Shown: in pieces, positions 44,461 through 54,748 of the stretch
How positions within the stretch are numbered: position 1 is the first letter of the stretch
Layout: every line of letters begins with the position of its first letter
Assembly (NCBI GenBank): GCA_029565685.1
Contig: JAKQNR010000022.1
Span: 492,035-556,034 of the forward strand
Source: a bacterium
Lineage (GTDB): Bacteria; Zhuqueibacterota; Zhuqueibacteria; Residuimicrobiales; Residuimicrobiaceae
Direction: 5' to 3'
Length of the DNA stretch: 64,000 nucleotides
Position numbers and translations under genes: made by a program
Notes under the pieces: generated by a model
The model's input: only the letters and a program-made list of their open reading frames with translations
Databases searched by the model: none
What the model was told of the DNA's origin: nothing

Positions 44461-47127
44461 TTGTCCCCCAAAAAAAGGGTATTTCAAGTCGCCAGAGAGT
44501 ACAACATTTCGAACGAAGCGCTTATTGCCTTTCTCACCAAGCTGGGCTATGACATCCGTAACCAGATGAGCACAGTCGCCGACGAGGCGCTGCAGCAGGT
44601 GGCGGAAAAGTACGGCGAAAAGGCGGTCGCTGCGGACGAGGAACATGAATTTCGTAAACGGCTGCGCGATAAGAAAGTGGCTGAAGAAGCGAAAAAGAAA
44701 GAAGCGGCCATCGATCTGGAGCGTCGTTTGCGCGTAGCGCAAGAGTACGCCAAAGAGATACCCGCCATGAAAAAACGGCGAGAGGCGGCTACACGGATGG
44801 AGGAGGCGGAGCACGAAAAAGAGGCCAAACTCGCAGCAGCCAGAAAAGAAGAAGCCGCCGCGCGCATGGAGGAGACGGCTGAAAAACCGGAGGTGCAGGT
44901 AAAGCGCCCGAGCAAACGGGTTAAAATCGTCGAAATTCCACCCACGGAACCCACGGCAAAGGAAAAGGAAAAAAAGCGCGAAAAAGAAAAGGAAAAAGAG
45001 CGCGAGAAGAGCAAAGCACGAGCTGGGCTGCCTAAAGAAGAGATTCTGCTTCCAACCGCCAGACCCAAGCCCTCCCTGCCTCCGACGATAGAGCGCGCTG
45101 AAGCGGTCCCGGTGGACGAAGAGGATCAGGCGGACAAACGGAAAAAGCGCAAACGCAAAAAGAAAAAGAAAGTTGGAGCGGAAGAGGTCGTTCCGGCCGT
45201 TGTCGATAAAAAGCATAAACGCGTTAAAAAGAAAAAGAAGCACACGTTCAACGAGGAGGAGATCCAGGCCTCCATCCGCCAAACCATGGCTTCGCTGGAA
45301 GATGCGGGCAAGGTTAAAAAGAAAAAACGGCGCACTCACGATGAAGGAGAAATCGAGGCCGAAGAGGTTTCGGTCATCCGCGTCAGTGAGTTTATGTCGG
45401 TGGCCGAATTGGGCAAATTGATGGAGACGGAACCCTCTGACTTGATTAAAAAGTGCATCGAATACGGAATGATGGTCTCGATCAACCAACGATTGGATAT
45501 GGACACGATCACCCTGCTGGCCTCAGAGTATGGCTATGGGGTGGAAAAGCTCCAGGATATGGATCAGGAGTTGCTCGATACACTCAACGAGCAGGTGGAC
45601 CGCGAGGAGGACCTGTTGCCGCGTCCACCGGTCGTGACGATCATGGGACATGTAGACCACGGCAAGACCTCTCTGTTGGACTATATCCGTAAAAGCAACA
45701 TCATCGCCGGGGAAGCTGGAGGCATCACCCAACACATCGGCGCTTATGAAGTGGTGGTCAACAACAAAGCGATCACCTTTCTCGATACACCGGGCCACGA
45801 GGCTTTTACCGCCATGCGTGCCCGCGGCGCCCAGGTTACCGATATCGTCATCTTGGTGGTGGCCGCCGACGACAGCGTTATGCCGCAGACCATTGAAGCG
45901 ATCAGTCATGCCAAAGCCGCCAACGTCCCCATGGTGGTGGCTATCAATAAAATAGACAAGCCGGGCGCCAACCCGGAAGCCATCCGCATGCAGCTGGCCA
46001 ACCATGGTGTGTTGGTGGAACGCTACGGCGGCCGTTATCAGTCGGTGGAGATCTCCGCCAAGAACGGCCAGAACTGCGAACAATTGCTGGAATTGATTCT
46101 GTTGGAAGCCGAAATGCTCAACCTGAGGGCCAACCCCAACCGCAAAGCCAAAGGAGTGGTGATCGAATCCCGGCTGGATCGAGGGAAAGGCGTGATGGCC
46201 ACGGTGCTGGTGCAGAACGGCACCCTGAAGATCGGCGACCCGTTCGTCGCCGGCGCTTACTCGGGCAAGGTTCGTTCCATGTTCGACGAGCGCGGACGCA
46301 AGGTCAAGGCCGCCGGTCCCTCTACGCCGGTGCAGGTGCTGGGCTTTGATGGTCTGCCGCAGGCTGGGGATTCACTCATCGGATTAGAGTCGGAACGCGA
46401 CAGCCGCGACATCAGCTCCAAACGCCAGCAGCTGCAACGCGAATATGACCGTTTGCGCAACCGTCCACGCAGCCTGGACGAGATTTCCAAAGAGATCCAG
46501 AAAGGCCAGGTGCGCCAACTCTTCGTGGTGCTTAAAGCGGACGTGGATGGATCCATCGAGGCCATCACCGACACCCTGCAGGGATTGCGCACCGAAGAGG
46601 TGGCGGTGGACATCATCCATCGTGGCGTAGGCGCCATTTCAGAATCGGACGTATTGCTGGCATCGGCTTCCGGCGCCATCATTATCGGATTCAACGTGCG
46701 CCCCACCACCAAAGCGCGCGAATTAGCGGCCAAAGAACATGTGGACATCCGTCAATACGAAATCATTTATGAAATCGTCAACGACATCAAAGCCGCGCTG
46801 GAAGGATTCCTCGCGCCGAGTCTCAGTGAGGAGCTGACCGCCACTGTCGAGGTGCGGCAGATTTTCAAAGTGCCCAAGGCGGGCATTATCGCTGGTTGCT
46901 ATGTACAGACCGGCAAATTGACCCGCAGCGATAAAATCAAGGTTTATCGCGATGACCGCCTGATCCATGACGGAAGCATCTCATCGCTGCGACGGTTCAA
47001 GGATGACGTGCGTGAAGTCGCTGCCGGCTTTGAATGCGGCATCGGCCTGATGAATTACGACGATATCAAAGTCAACGATGTCTTTGAGGGGTATCGCGTG
47101 GTTGAGACCAAACGGACGCTGGAATAA
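44461..47127 (+). CDS. infB: Translation initiation factor IF-2
   Basis: An 888-residue GTPase that places initiator tRNA. It has an N-terminal IF2_N domain (1-55), a long charged Lys/Glu/Arg-rich linker (about 70-300), a second IF2_N-like domain (about 305-370), the G domain with GHVDHGKTS from Gly396, DTPGHEAF and NKID, then domains II-IV. The start is a TTG with GGGAG about 9 bases upstream, at the family's usual N-terminus. The linker is low-complexity, with runs such as [16 protein letters not shown]. Confidence 0.96.
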   Translation: MSPKKRVFQVAREYNISNEALIAFLTKLGYDIRNQMSTVADEALQQVAEKYGEKAVAADEEHEFRKRLRDKKVAEEAKKKEAAIDLERRLRVAQEYAKEIPAMKKRREAATRMEEAEHEKEAKLAAARKEEAAARMEETAEKPEVQVKRPSKRVKIVEIPPTEPTAKEKEKKREKEKEKEREKSKARAGLPKEEILLPTARPKPSLPPTIERAEAVPVDEEDQADKRKKRKRKKKKKVGAEEVVPAVVDKKHKRVKKKKKHTFNEEEIQASIRQTMASLEDAGKVKKKKRRTHDEGEIEAEEVSVIRVSEFMSVAELGKLMETEPSDLIKKCIEYGMMVSINQRLDMDTITLLASEYGYGVEKLQDMDQELLDTLNEQVDREEDLLPRPPVVTIMGHVDHGKTSLLDYIRKSNIIAGEAGGITQHIGAYEVVVNNKAITFLDTPGHEAFTAMRARGAQVTDIVILVVAADDSVMPQTIEAISHAKAANVPMVVAINKIDKPGANPEAIRMQLANHGVLVERYGGRYQSVEISAKNGQNCEQLLELILLEAEMLNLRANPNRKAKGVVIESRLDRGKGVMATVLVQNGTLKIGDPFVAGAYSGKVRSMFDERGRKVKAAGPSTPVQVLGFDGLPQAGDSLIGLESERDSRDISSKRQQLQREYDRLRNRPRSLDEISKEIQKGQVRQLFVVLKADVDGSIEAITDTLQGLRTEEVAVDIIHRGVGAISESDVLLASASGAIIIGFNVRPTTKARELAAKEHVDIRQYEIIYEIVNDIKAALEGFLAPSLSEELTATVEVRQIFKVPKAGIIAGCYVQTGKLTRSDKIKVYRDDRLIHDGSISSLRRFKDDVREVAAGFECGIGLMNYDDIKVNDVFEGYRVVETKRTLE

Positions 47128-47130
47128 ACC

Positions 47131-47412
47131 ATGCTGGTTGGTCTGTACCAAATCGAGCTGTTCATTCCGGACAGCGGTTCTCTCAAATCCAAACGGTTTG
47201 TACTGAAGAGCCTGAAAGACAAGATACGGGCCAAGTTCAACGTGTCCGTGGCAGAGGTCGAGGACAATGAGCTGTGGCAGCGCGCGGTCCTGGGGGTCGC
47301 CATGGTCAGCAACGAACGCAAATTCATCGATCAGGTGATGACTCAAATATTCAATCTCGTCGAACAGGACGATAACGTAGAGATCACCAATCAGCAGCTG
47401 GAAGTGTTTTAA
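47131..47412 (+). CDS. ylxP: DUF503 family protein (YlxP)
   Basis: A 93-residue ferredoxin-fold-like protein of the DUF503 family, recognised from GSLKSKRFVLKSLKDKIRAKFNVSVAEV and LWQRAVLGVAMVSNE. The same gene lies between infB and rbfA in Bacillus. Its precise role is unsettled, probably in ribosome biogenesis. It starts 3 bases after infB, and the rbfA ATG follows its stop with no gap. Confidence 0.88.
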   Translation: MLVGLYQIELFIPDSGSLKSKRFVLKSLKDKIRAKFNVSVAEVEDNELWQRAVLGVAMVSNERKFIDQVMTQIFNLVEQDDNVEITNQQLEVF

Positions 47413-47790
47413 ATGAACTATAAACGAGCGGACCGGGTGGCTGCTCAGATCCTGGCTGATGTCAGTCAGATCATTCTGCGCGAAATGGCCGATCCCGACA
47501 TGGGATTCATGACTATCACCAGGGTCAAAGTGACCGATGATCTTCGTCTGGCCAAGATATACTATTCGGTGCTGGGCGACGAGGCCGAACAGAAAAAGGC
47601 CACAGAAGCGCTGCATAAAGCCCAGGGCCACATCCGTGCGGAGCTGGGCCATCGTCTGAGCCTGCGATTTGTGCCCGAGCTTGTTTTCTATTACGACGAT
47701 ACAGCCGCTTATGCGGATCATATTAACCGGATTCTTAATAAAATCCATCAAACGGATTCGCCGCCTGACCTGGATCCGGTCGCAGAATAG
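47413..47790 (+). CDS. rbfA: Ribosome-binding factor A
   Basis: A 125-residue KH-fold protein for late 30S maturation and cold adaptation. It opens NYKRADRVAAQILADVSQIIL, followed by GFMTITRVKVTDDLRLAKIYYSV and IRAELGHRLSLRFVPELVFYYDD, all typical. It immediately follows ylxP. Confidence 0.94.
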   Translation: MNYKRADRVAAQILADVSQIILREMADPDMGFMTITRVKVTDDLRLAKIYYSVLGDEAEQKKATEALHKAQGHIRAELGHRLSLRFVPELVFYYDDTAAYADHINRILNKIHQTDSPPDLDPVAE

Positions 47791-47858
47791 CCTGCGCAGG
47801 ATTCGTACCCTCATCCGGACTGAGTTCGTGCTGCCGGGTTGAGGGTGGAGACGGCCAT

Positions 47859-48524
47859 TTGGAAAAAATCATCAACATCAACAAACCGGCCGGCTGGACC
47901 TCTTTTGACGTGGTCCGTCGCTTGAAGCATCACTGGCCACAGGAGCGGGTGGGCCACGCCGGAACTTTAGATCCCTTTGCCGAAGGCGTGCTGCTGGTTT
48001 GTGTAGGCAAGGCCACTAAACAGGTGCCGGCGCTCATGACCCAGCCAAAGGAGTATCGCGCCACGGTGCATCTGGGCATCGAGACCGAAACCTTGGACAT
48101 CACCGGCCGGATCGTTGCTGAACGAAACGTTCCGCCCACCGCTGCAGAGGATATCGAAGCGATGCTGCCGCACTTTGTCGGGTGCATTCAGCAGGTGCCG
48201 CCGAGGTATTCTGCGCTCAAACAGGAGGGTCAACGGATGTATGACCTGGCCCGTCGGGGCGCTGCCGTGGAACCTCAGGAGCGAAGCGTCAACATCTACG
48301 AGCTCGAGCTGTCTGGGGTGAAATCTCGTGACGTGGTGGAACTGAGAATTGTCTGCTCAAAAGGCACTTTTATTCGTTCTCTGGCACGAGATCTAGCGCA
48401 TGCGCTTGGCACTGTCGGCTTTGTGCGCAGATTGATTCGAACCCGCATCGGCGTTTACCGGCTGGAGCAGGCGGTCGGGATCGACCAACCGGAGACCTGG
48501 CAGGCAGGAGATTGCAAGCAGTAA
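47859..48524 (+). CDS. truB: tRNA pseudouridine(55) synthase
   Basis: A 221-residue enzyme that makes pseudouridine 55 in tRNAs. It has NKPAGWTSFDVVRRLK, the catalytic Asp in HAGTLDPFAEGVLLV, PPRYSALKQEGQRMYDLAR and GTFIRSLARDL. It is about 90 residues shorter than E. coli TruB, lacking the C-terminal PUA-type domain, as in several other phyla. It starts with a TTG after GGAGA. The operon position after rbfA is typical. Confidence 0.94.
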   Translation: MEKIININKPAGWTSFDVVRRLKHHWPQERVGHAGTLDPFAEGVLLVCVGKATKQVPALMTQPKEYRATVHLGIETETLDITGRIVAERNVPPTAAEDIEAMLPHFVGCIQQVPPRYSALKQEGQRMYDLARRGAAVEPQERSVNIYELELSGVKSRDVVELRIVCSKGTFIRSLARDLAHALGTVGFVRRLIRTRIGVYRLEQAVGIDQPETWQAGDCKQ

Positions 48525-48527
48525 CTC

Positions 48528-49469
48528 ATGGAAACCGTCTGGAATTTAAACGACTATATTGCAGATGCACCGGCTGTCGTTACGGTGGGAACTTTTGACG
48601 GCGTTCATCTCGGCCATCAGCAGCTTATCGCGCGCATGACGGAACAAGCCCGCGCGGTGGGCCGTCGCTCGCTAGTAGTGACATTCGAGCCCCCTCCGCA
48701 GATCGTTGTACAGCGGATGCAGGAGCCGGCGTTTCAGCTGTTGACCACCATTGAGGAAAAGATCGTTTATCTGCGCCGCCTCGGCATCGACAGCTTGCTG
48801 ATAATGCCGTTTTCGCCCAGCTTTGCCGATATGAGCGCAGAGCAGTTTGTCGATAAAGTGCTGATCGACCGGCTGAAAATGGCCGAGATCTTTATCGGCA
48901 GCAGCCACACCTTTGGCCGGGCGCGCACCGGCAACGAGGCCTTGCTGAAAAAGATGGCGGCGGTGAATCATTTTTCCGTTTCCACCGTCGAGCCGGTCTA
49001 TCGCGACGGCGAGGCGATCAGCAGCACGCGCATCCGGTCTTTGTTGAACGAGCGCCGTATCGAAGAGGCGGCGCAGCTTCTCGGCCGACCGTACAGCCTG
49101 CAGGGAAGGGTGATCCGGGGCGATGGGCGCGGCCGCCAGCTGGGTTTTCCGACCGTCAATTTGAAACCCTATTCCATATATAAACTGGTGCCGCAGCGCG
49201 GCGTCTATTTCAGCCGGTTTCATTGGCAAGAGGTGCATCGGCCTGCTGTCACCTATATCGGCGTGCGGCCCACCTTTGGTCTGAACGAACTGGTCATTGA
49301 ATCCCATGTGCTGGATTTCGAGGAGGAGATGGCGGGCCGGGAGATCACGATTGAGCTGATTCAAGTCCTTCGCGACGATATTCAATTTGAAACCACCCAA
49401 CAGTTAATCGAACAAATCCATCGGGATGTTGCCAAAAGCCAGGAACTTTTCAAGACATACTCACGTTAA
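48528..49469 (+). CDS. ribF: Bifunctional riboflavin kinase/FAD synthetase
   Basis: A 313-residue enzyme making FMN and then FAD. The N-terminal nucleotidyltransferase domain has [14 protein letters not shown] and, later, [15 protein letters not shown]. The C-terminal kinase domain (from about 185) has [26 protein letters not shown] and a terminal [18 protein letters not shown]. It starts 3 bases after truB, the usual order truB-ribF-rpsO. Confidence 0.95.
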   Translation: METVWNLNDYIADAPAVVTVGTFDGVHLGHQQLIARMTEQARAVGRRSLVVTFEPPPQIVVQRMQEPAFQLLTTIEEKIVYLRRLGIDSLLIMPFSPSFADMSAEQFVDKVLIDRLKMAEIFIGSSHTFGRARTGNEALLKKMAAVNHFSVSTVEPVYRDGEAISSTRIRSLLNERRIEEAAQLLGRPYSLQGRVIRGDGRGRQLGFPTVNLKPYSIYKLVPQRGVYFSRFHWQEVHRPAVTYIGVRPTFGLNELVIESHVLDFEEEMAGREITIELIQVLRDDIQFETTQQLIEQIHRDVAKSQELFKTYSR

Positions 49470-49486
49470 TTCAGGAGGTTTTTACA

Positions 49487-49756
49487 ATGCCATTAGCCAA
49501 AGAACAAAAGGCTGAAATTGTTGCCAAGTACGGCAAATCGGCGCAGGACACCGGCAGCGCCAAAGCGCAAATCGCCCTGTTGACTGAGCGCATCAACCAG
49601 CTGACCAAACATTTTCAGGTGCACGGAAAAGACTTTCACTCCCGTCGCGGCCTTTTACGCATGGTCGGCCGTCGTCGGCGTTTGCTGGATTATCTCAAGT
49701 CCAAGGACATCGCCCTTTACCGTGATCTGATCCAGGAACTGGGCATCCGTCGATAA
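49487..49756 (+). CDS. rpsO: Ribosomal protein S15
   Basis: An 89-residue 16S rRNA-binding protein. It has [49 protein letters not shown] and the final [12 protein letters not shown]. An AGGAGG site is 8 bases before the ATG, the strongest in this operon. Unlike in E. coli and Bacillus, pnp does not follow directly: four ABC-related genes intervene. Confidence 0.97.
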   Translation: MPLAKEQKAEIVAKYGKSAQDTGSAKAQIALLTERINQLTKHFQVHGKDFHSRRGLLRMVGRRRRLLDYLKSKDIALYRDLIQELGIRR

Positions 49757-49827
49757 AGTCTCGGCAACCCTTTTCAGCACAACCCTCATCGGCTGATAAT
49801 CTAGCTTGAAGAAAGGAGGACTGCTCG

Positions 49828-50772
49828 ATGATCGATGTTCGTCAGGTGACTCGATTCTATGGTCGAGTGATGGCTGTCGACAACATCTCTTTTCAGGTTG
49901 ACAAGGGAGAGATTCTAGGCTTCCTGGGGCCCAATGCGGCCGGCAAAACAACCACCATGCGGATTCTGACCACGTATATGCCGGCCACCTCCGGAACGGT
50001 AAAGGTGGCTGGCTACGACGTACAGGATCAGTCCATGCAGGTGCGTAAACGCATTGGGTACCTGCCGGAGAATCCCCCCCTGTACATGGAGATGCGTGTA
50101 GCCGATTATTTGGATTTTGTCGCCAAGATCAAAGGCGTAGATCCCCGGGACCGCAAGAAAGCGGTGGCCGAGGTGATGGATAAGGTTGGCATCCAAACGG
50201 TATCCGGGCGGGTGATCAAAACGTTGTCCAAGGGGTATAAACAGCGTGTCGGCCTTGCTCAGGCGCTGGTGCACAATCCGGATGTGCTTATTCTCGATGA
50301 GCCGACGATCGGATTGGATCCCAAGCAGATCATTGAAGTGCGTCAGTTGATCAAATCCCTGGCCGGCACCCATACGATCATCCTCAGTACCCATATCCTG
50401 CCTGAGGTCAGCATGACCTGCGAAAGGGTCGTGATCATCAACAAAGGCCGAGTGGTAGCAGAGGATACGCCGGACAACCTCACGCGCAAATTGGCCGGAA
50501 ACCAACGGCTATACCTGGAGGTGGGAGGCCCGGTGGAGGACGTCCGCCGAGCCCTGGCGCAATTGCCGGGCGTGGTTAAAACCACGGTCCTGACCAACGA
50601 TAAGACTGCCGGCTTTCAAGTCGAAAGTCAATCAGACTCGGAAATCCGGCCGCTGCTGGCTAAAACCGTCATCGATCGGGGATGGCAGCTCTTTGAGATG
50701 AAGCCGGAGGGCATGAGTCTGGAGGACGTGTTCCTGCAATTAACGACTAAAGAGGAGGTTGGGAATTCATGA
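49828..50772 (+). CDS. ABC transporter ATP-binding protein (GldA-like)
   Basis: A 314-residue ATPase with Walker A GPNAAGKTT (31-39), signature LSKGYKQRVG, Walker B VLILDEPTIGLD and the H-loop STH. The C-terminal 85 residues are the extension typical of ABC-2 exporters. It resembles the gliding-associated GldA and drug-resistance ATPases. AAAGGAGG precedes the ATG. The permease gene overlaps its stop by four bases, so the two form one transporter. Confidence 0.88.
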   Translation: MIDVRQVTRFYGRVMAVDNISFQVDKGEILGFLGPNAAGKTTTMRILTTYMPATSGTVKVAGYDVQDQSMQVRKRIGYLPENPPLYMEMRVADYLDFVAKIKGVDPRDRKKAVAEVMDKVGIQTVSGRVIKTLSKGYKQRVGLAQALVHNPDVLILDEPTIGLDPKQIIEVRQLIKSLAGTHTIILSTHILPEVSMTCERVVIINKGRVVAEDTPDNLTRKLAGNQRLYLEVGGPVEDVRRALAQLPGVVKTTVLTNDKTAGFQVESQSDSEIRPLLAKTVIDRGWQLFEMKPEGMSLEDVFLQLTTKEEVGNS

Positions 50773-51554
50773 GAAACTATTTAGCCGTTTTGAATAGAGA
50801 GCTCAAGTCCTACTTCTCATCGCCGATTGCCTATGTGGTTATCGCCATGTTTCTGATCATCGCGGGCATTTTTTATTATCTGATCGTCACCAATTTTGTC
50901 CAATATTGTATGCAGGCCGACATGCAGGCGCAATATTACCGGATGGCGCCGCGTAATATGAATGTGAACATGATGGCGATTCGACCCATCCTGCACAACT
51001 TGAGCCTCTTTTATATCTTTTTTCTGCCGTTGATCACCATGCGGCTGTTTGCGGAAGAGAAGAAAAGTGGGACCATCGAACTTTTACTCACCTCGCCGAT
51101 CACCAACAGCCAGACCATCCTCGGCAAATTTTCCGCCGCCGCGCTTTTGAGCCTGATCATGTTGCTCTTTACAGCGCTGAACGTGCTGCTGCTTTTCTTT
51201 TACGGTAAGCCAGAGATCGGCCCGATCCTTACAGGCTATCTGGGCCTTTTTCTGTTGGGACTGAGCTATATCGCCTTTGGCGTGTTTTTTTCCACCATCA
51301 CCGATAATCAGATCATCGCCGCGGCCATCACCTATATGTTTATTCTGTTTTTCTGGGCCATCGGCTGGATATCGGGCGCCGTCAATCCTGCGGTGGGCAA
51401 AGTCCTGGCGAATTTTTCTCTCATCGAACATTTTGATGATTTCGCCAAGGGCGTGCTGGATACCAAGCATGTGGTGTTCTATCTCAGTTTTATCACCGCC
51501 GGCCTTTTCCTTTCCTATGTATCCATCGAGTCAGCCAAATGGAGGGGAAGATGA
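50769..51554 (+). CDS. ABC-2 type permease (GldF-like)
   Basis: A 261-residue membrane protein with six likely helices, the first at about 16-38. It contains LITMRLFAEEKKSGTIELLLTSPITNSQTILGKF split over the loop after helix 2, a hallmark of ABC-2 permeases of the GldF/NosY type. It overlaps the ATPase gene upstream (ATGA) and the GldG-like gene downstream. Substrate unknown. Confidence 0.85.
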   Translation: MRNYLAVLNRELKSYFSSPIAYVVIAMFLIIAGIFYYLIVTNFVQYCMQADMQAQYYRMAPRNMNVNMMAIRPILHNLSLFYIFFLPLITMRLFAEEKKSGTIELLLTSPITNSQTILGKFSAAALLSLIMLLFTALNVLLLFFYGKPEIGPILTGYLGLFLLGLSYIAFGVFFSTITDNQIIAAAITYMFILFFWAIGWISGAVNPAVGKVLANFSLIEHFDDFAKGVLDTKHVVFYLSFITAGLFLSYVSIESAKWRGR

Positions 51555-53107
51555 TGAAAAAATACGCATCGATTTCAGGATTAGCGGGGTTGGCGCTTCT
51601 TTTGATCGGACTGGCGCTGTACAGCATCAACGGCCTATTCACCGCCGCCAGCATCGTGCCGGCGTTGATCGGTCTGGCCCTGCTGATATTTTATGCCGTC
51701 GTTCATTTCAAGGACATTAAAGCGGGGTTGAGCAGCCGTTCCGCCAAGTTCGGCTCCAATGCGTTGTTGATGATCCTCGTGGTCATCGGCCTTCTCATTG
51801 TCGTCAATATCCTGCTGTCGCGGTTCAATTATCGCCTCGACACCACGGCGGCACGTCAATTCAGCCTGGCGGACCAAACCCGCAAAGTGCTGAAGAGTCT
51901 GGATAAAGACGTCAAAGTGTACGGCTTTTTCAAAGCCGGTGAAGATCAAATGGCCAATGAGTTATTGGCCGAGTACGCCAATTATTCGCAGCGCTTCAGT
52001 TTTGAGATCACCGATCCGGACAAAAAACCCGGTCTGGCCAAAAAACATCAGGTACGCTCCTACGGCACCATGATCCTACAATGCGAGGGCAAAGAGGAAC
52101 GGCTGGAAAAACTCCAGGAAGAAAGCCTGACTAACGCTCTGATCAAAGTCACGCGCGAAGGGGAGAAAAAGATCTATTTCACCACTGGTCATGGCGAAAA
52201 GGATCCGGACCTGTCTGAGAAAACCGGACTATCGTTTGCCAAAGAGGCCATTGTCCAGCAGAACTATCAGGTGGAAAAAATCCTCCTGGCGGAACGCGAC
52301 AGCATTCCGGAGGACTGCGCGGTGTTGGTCCTGAGTGGGCCTACCACCGATTTATTTCCCAAAGAGGAAAATCTGATCACCCGCTATCTTGAACGGGGCG
52401 GCAATGTACTGGCGCTTCTCGATCCCGATGCCGGCGATGGATACGCCAACTTTCTCTCTGCCTGGGGGGTGAAACTGGGCAAGGACATTGTGATCGACGC
52501 ATCCGGCATCGGCCAACTCTTTGGCGCCGGTCCGACAATTCCCATTGTTTCTCAATATGAGAAACATGCCATCACCAAAGATTTCAACGTGATGACATTT
52601 TTCCCGGAAGCGCGCTCGGTGTCCCGTTCCAGCGAGACTGCGTCAGGCGTGACCGTCACTGATATTGCCAAGACCAGTCCGCAGAGCTGGGCGGAAACCA
52701 GTCCGCTCACGTCCGACAGAATCAGCTACGACGACGGCGTGGATCTAAAAGGACCGGTGACTGTGTTCGCCGTGGCGGAAAAAACGTTGACCGGCGCGCC
52801 AACTAAGGCCTCTGCACTGGACTTGTCATCCGGTCCTCGCAAAGCCCGGCTGGCGGTTATCGGCGATTCTGATTTCTGCAGCAACGGCTATTTCAAGGTG
52901 CAGGGCAACGGCGACTTTTTTCTCAACGCCGTGAATTGGCTGGCGGAAGAAGAGGATCTGATTTCCATTCGGGCGCGAGACCCGGAAGATCGGCGCCTCA
53001 ACCTGACCCAGAAACAATCACGCATTCTGCTCTATCTCGGCGTGATCGTCATGCCGCTTCTCATTCTTTCTGCCGGCGTCTGGGTCTACCGAAGCAGGAA
53101 AAAATAA
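51554..53107 (+). CDS. ABC-associated membrane protein (GldG-like, ABC_transp_aux)
   Basis: A 517-residue protein with membrane helices near residues 5-25, 30-50 and 65-90, a large extracytoplasmic GldG/IFT-like domain (about 95-485), and a final helix (about 490-510) followed by a basic tail. Marks are RFNYRLDTTAARQFSLADQTRKVL, IYFTTGHGEKDPDL and RGGNVLALLDPDAG. GldG-type proteins work with GldA/GldF; gliding itself needs further genes not seen here. The second of two tandem ATGs is chosen, being 6 bases after GGAGGGG. Confidence 0.82.
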   Translation: MKKYASISGLAGLALLLIGLALYSINGLFTAASIVPALIGLALLIFYAVVHFKDIKAGLSSRSAKFGSNALLMILVVIGLLIVVNILLSRFNYRLDTTAARQFSLADQTRKVLKSLDKDVKVYGFFKAGEDQMANELLAEYANYSQRFSFEITDPDKKPGLAKKHQVRSYGTMILQCEGKEERLEKLQEESLTNALIKVTREGEKKIYFTTGHGEKDPDLSEKTGLSFAKEAIVQQNYQVEKILLAERDSIPEDCAVLVLSGPTTDLFPKEENLITRYLERGGNVLALLDPDAGDGYANFLSAWGVKLGKDIVIDASGIGQLFGAGPTIPIVSQYEKHAITKDFNVMTFFPEARSVSRSSETASGVTVTDIAKTSPQSWAETSPLTSDRISYDDGVDLKGPVTVFAVAEKTLTGAPTKASALDLSSGPRKARLAVIGDSDFCSNGYFKVQGNGDFFLNAVNWLAEEEDLISIRARDPEDRRLNLTQKQSRILLYLGVIVMPLLILSAGVWVYRSRKK

Positions 53108-53113
53108 AGATAC

Positions 53114-53142
53114 AAGACAGGGCGGAGGGCGCGCCCTGTCTT
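53114..53142 (+). repeat. Perfect hairpin between the GldG-like and DUF4340 genes
   Basis: Ten perfect base pairs (AAGACAGGGC 53114-53123 with GCCCTGTCTT 53133-53142) enclose nine bases. No T-run follows, so it is more likely an mRNA stability or processing element, or a weak terminator, within the operon. Confidence 0.55.
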
Positions 53143-53226
53143 ACTCTTCAAAATACGCAAATCCACGGCATCGCGACCGCGGCTTCACTACAACGATTTT
53201 TTTATAGAAATAGGAGTTAACAGCTT

Positions 53227-54591
53227 ATGCGGTTCAGAAACACCCTGATCCTTCTGGTGATCCTGGCTCTGGGCATCTGGAGTGTGACCTATCTGAACAA
53301 ACGGGATGTAAAAAAAGAAGAGTCGAAAAAGGCGAACGAAAAACTTCTTAACCTTTCCTCCGGCCAGATCCAGGAACTCTGGCTGGAACCAGGGAATTTC
53401 CATGCGGTTCGAGACAGCGTAGAATGGCGGATTGTCAGCCCGATTCAGACTCTCGGCGATAAATCAGCTCTAGATGCCATTGCCAACTTATTTGATTGGG
53501 CTAAAACCGAACGGATCGTTTCCTCGGATCCGTCAGAGTACGGCGAATTCGGCTTGCAGCCCGAACACAAGCGACTGATCGTGCGCCACTCGTCGCAGAT
53601 CGACACTTTTTACGTCGGCGAAACCAATCCGACCGGCTCCTTTGTTTATGCGCACAAGTCGGGCTCTGACGATGTTTTTTTGACCACGACCAGTCTGAAG
53701 ACCAACATTGAAAAATCGCTTTTTGACCTGAGGGACAAAAGCGTGCTCGCTTTTGAGCAGGCTCAGGTCCGTGAGGCCACGCTTCAGCACGGCGCCGAAC
53801 ACCTGGCGTTTGTCAAAGAGGGCGCGGAATGGAAAATCACTCGGCCTAAAGCCCTTAGGGCTGACGCGGCCAAAATAACGGATCTGCTGTCCAAAGTCAG
53901 CAGCCAGCGCGTCTCCAGTTATGAGGAGGAAAATCCTATAGAACTCAAGTCCTATGGGCTGGATGCGCCGGCTTTAACGTTCACGGTTTTTCTCGGCGAG
54001 AACCGGGCGCAGAAAACCCTGACCATCGGCAAGCAGAGCGGCGATCAATTCTTCGCGCGCGATCTTTCCCGCCGGCCGGTTTTTAAAGTGGATACGGCGT
54101 TTGTACATCGTCTGCAAGTATCGCTGGCAGATGTGCGTTCGAAAAAGATCCTCCATTTCAATGCCTCTGATGTCACCCGCCTGACGGTTCGGCAAAATGA
54201 CAGCACTTTTGTGTTTGTTAAAGACACCACCAAAACATGGACTATGGTCTCTCCGCAGCCGTTGGGCATCAAAGGGTGGAAGATCAGCTCGCTGGTCTCG
54301 GAGCTGGAATTGATGAACGCCGTCGCTTTCGTCGACGATTCTCCGACTGCTTTACGGCCATTTGGTCTGGACTCCCCGCAGATGGCTTTTGAGCTCTACC
54401 AAGACGATCGCCTTCTCGATCAATTCTTTATGGGACGAAGGGACAGCAAGGACGGATGGTTCGTCAAGAGCGGGGCCGATCCCGCGGTCTACTCTGTAAC
54501 CAAGGATCTACGGGATAAAATAAAGATCGACCTGAAGCAGCTTTTGGAAACACCTGCAGCCGAGCCGGATACGGCGGCGACTGTCAAGTAA
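53227..54591 (+). CDS. DUF4340 domain protein, membrane-anchored
   Basis: A 454-residue protein with one N-terminal membrane helix (about 5-24) and a long exported part made of repeats of a beta-rich module, with GLQPEHKRLIV, YGLDAPALTFTVFLG and FGLDSPQMAFELY marking three copies near residues 107, 242 and 381. This is the DUF4340 pattern. Genes of this kind commonly follow GldA-F-G-like ABC genes, as here, and may contact the exported substrate. Function is unknown. AGGAGTT lies 9 bases before the ATG. Confidence 0.8.
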   Translation: MRFRNTLILLVILALGIWSVTYLNKRDVKKEESKKANEKLLNLSSGQIQELWLEPGNFHAVRDSVEWRIVSPIQTLGDKSALDAIANLFDWAKTERIVSSDPSEYGEFGLQPEHKRLIVRHSSQIDTFYVGETNPTGSFVYAHKSGSDDVFLTTTSLKTNIEKSLFDLRDKSVLAFEQAQVREATLQHGAEHLAFVKEGAEWKITRPKALRADAAKITDLLSKVSSQRVSSYEEENPIELKSYGLDAPALTFTVFLGENRAQKTLTIGKQSGDQFFARDLSRRPVFKVDTAFVHRLQVSLADVRSKKILHFNASDVTRLTVRQNDSTFVFVKDTTKTWTMVSPQPLGIKGWKISSLVSELELMNAVAFVDDSPTALRPFGLDSPQMAFELYQDDRLLDQFFMGRRDSKDGWFVKSGADPAVYSVTKDLRDKIKIDLKQLLETPAAEPDTAATVK

Positions 54592-54604
54592 TGGTTTAAT
54601 TCTA

Positions 54605-54641
54605 CGCCGGCAGGCCCCTGTTGGGGATGCCGGCGCTTTTT
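54605..54641 (+). terminator. Intrinsic terminator after the ABC/DUF4340 operon
   Basis: Eight perfect pairs, CGCCGGCA (54605-54612) with TGCCGGCG (54628-54635), plus an inner CCCC/GGGG helix, then C and five T. Confidence 0.9.
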
Positions 54642-54677
54642 CATATCACGCTGCGACGCCTGGGCCGGAGAGGGTTC

Positions 54678-54748
54678 ATCGAAAAACCTGTAGGCCGAAA
54701 TGATTTCTGCACGGCAGAGATGATTTCGACCTACCTATCGAAAAATCC
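54678..54748 (+). promoter_or_regulatory. Long leader hairpin before pnp
   Basis: The arms GTAGGCCGAAATGAT (54690-54704) and ATGATTTCGACCTAC (54720-54734) pair at 13 of 15 positions, and the stem continues with TCTGC/GCAGA round an ACG loop, giving about 21 pairs. ATCGAAAAA is repeated on both sides (54678 and 54737). E. coli pnp has an RNase III-cut leader hairpin that PNPase uses for self-repression; this looks similar in place and form. Confidence 0.65.

Noticed and set aside
53114..53142. The 53114 hairpin as a terminator
   Set aside because: Perfect stem but no T-run and it is inside an operon; listed as a hairpin instead.
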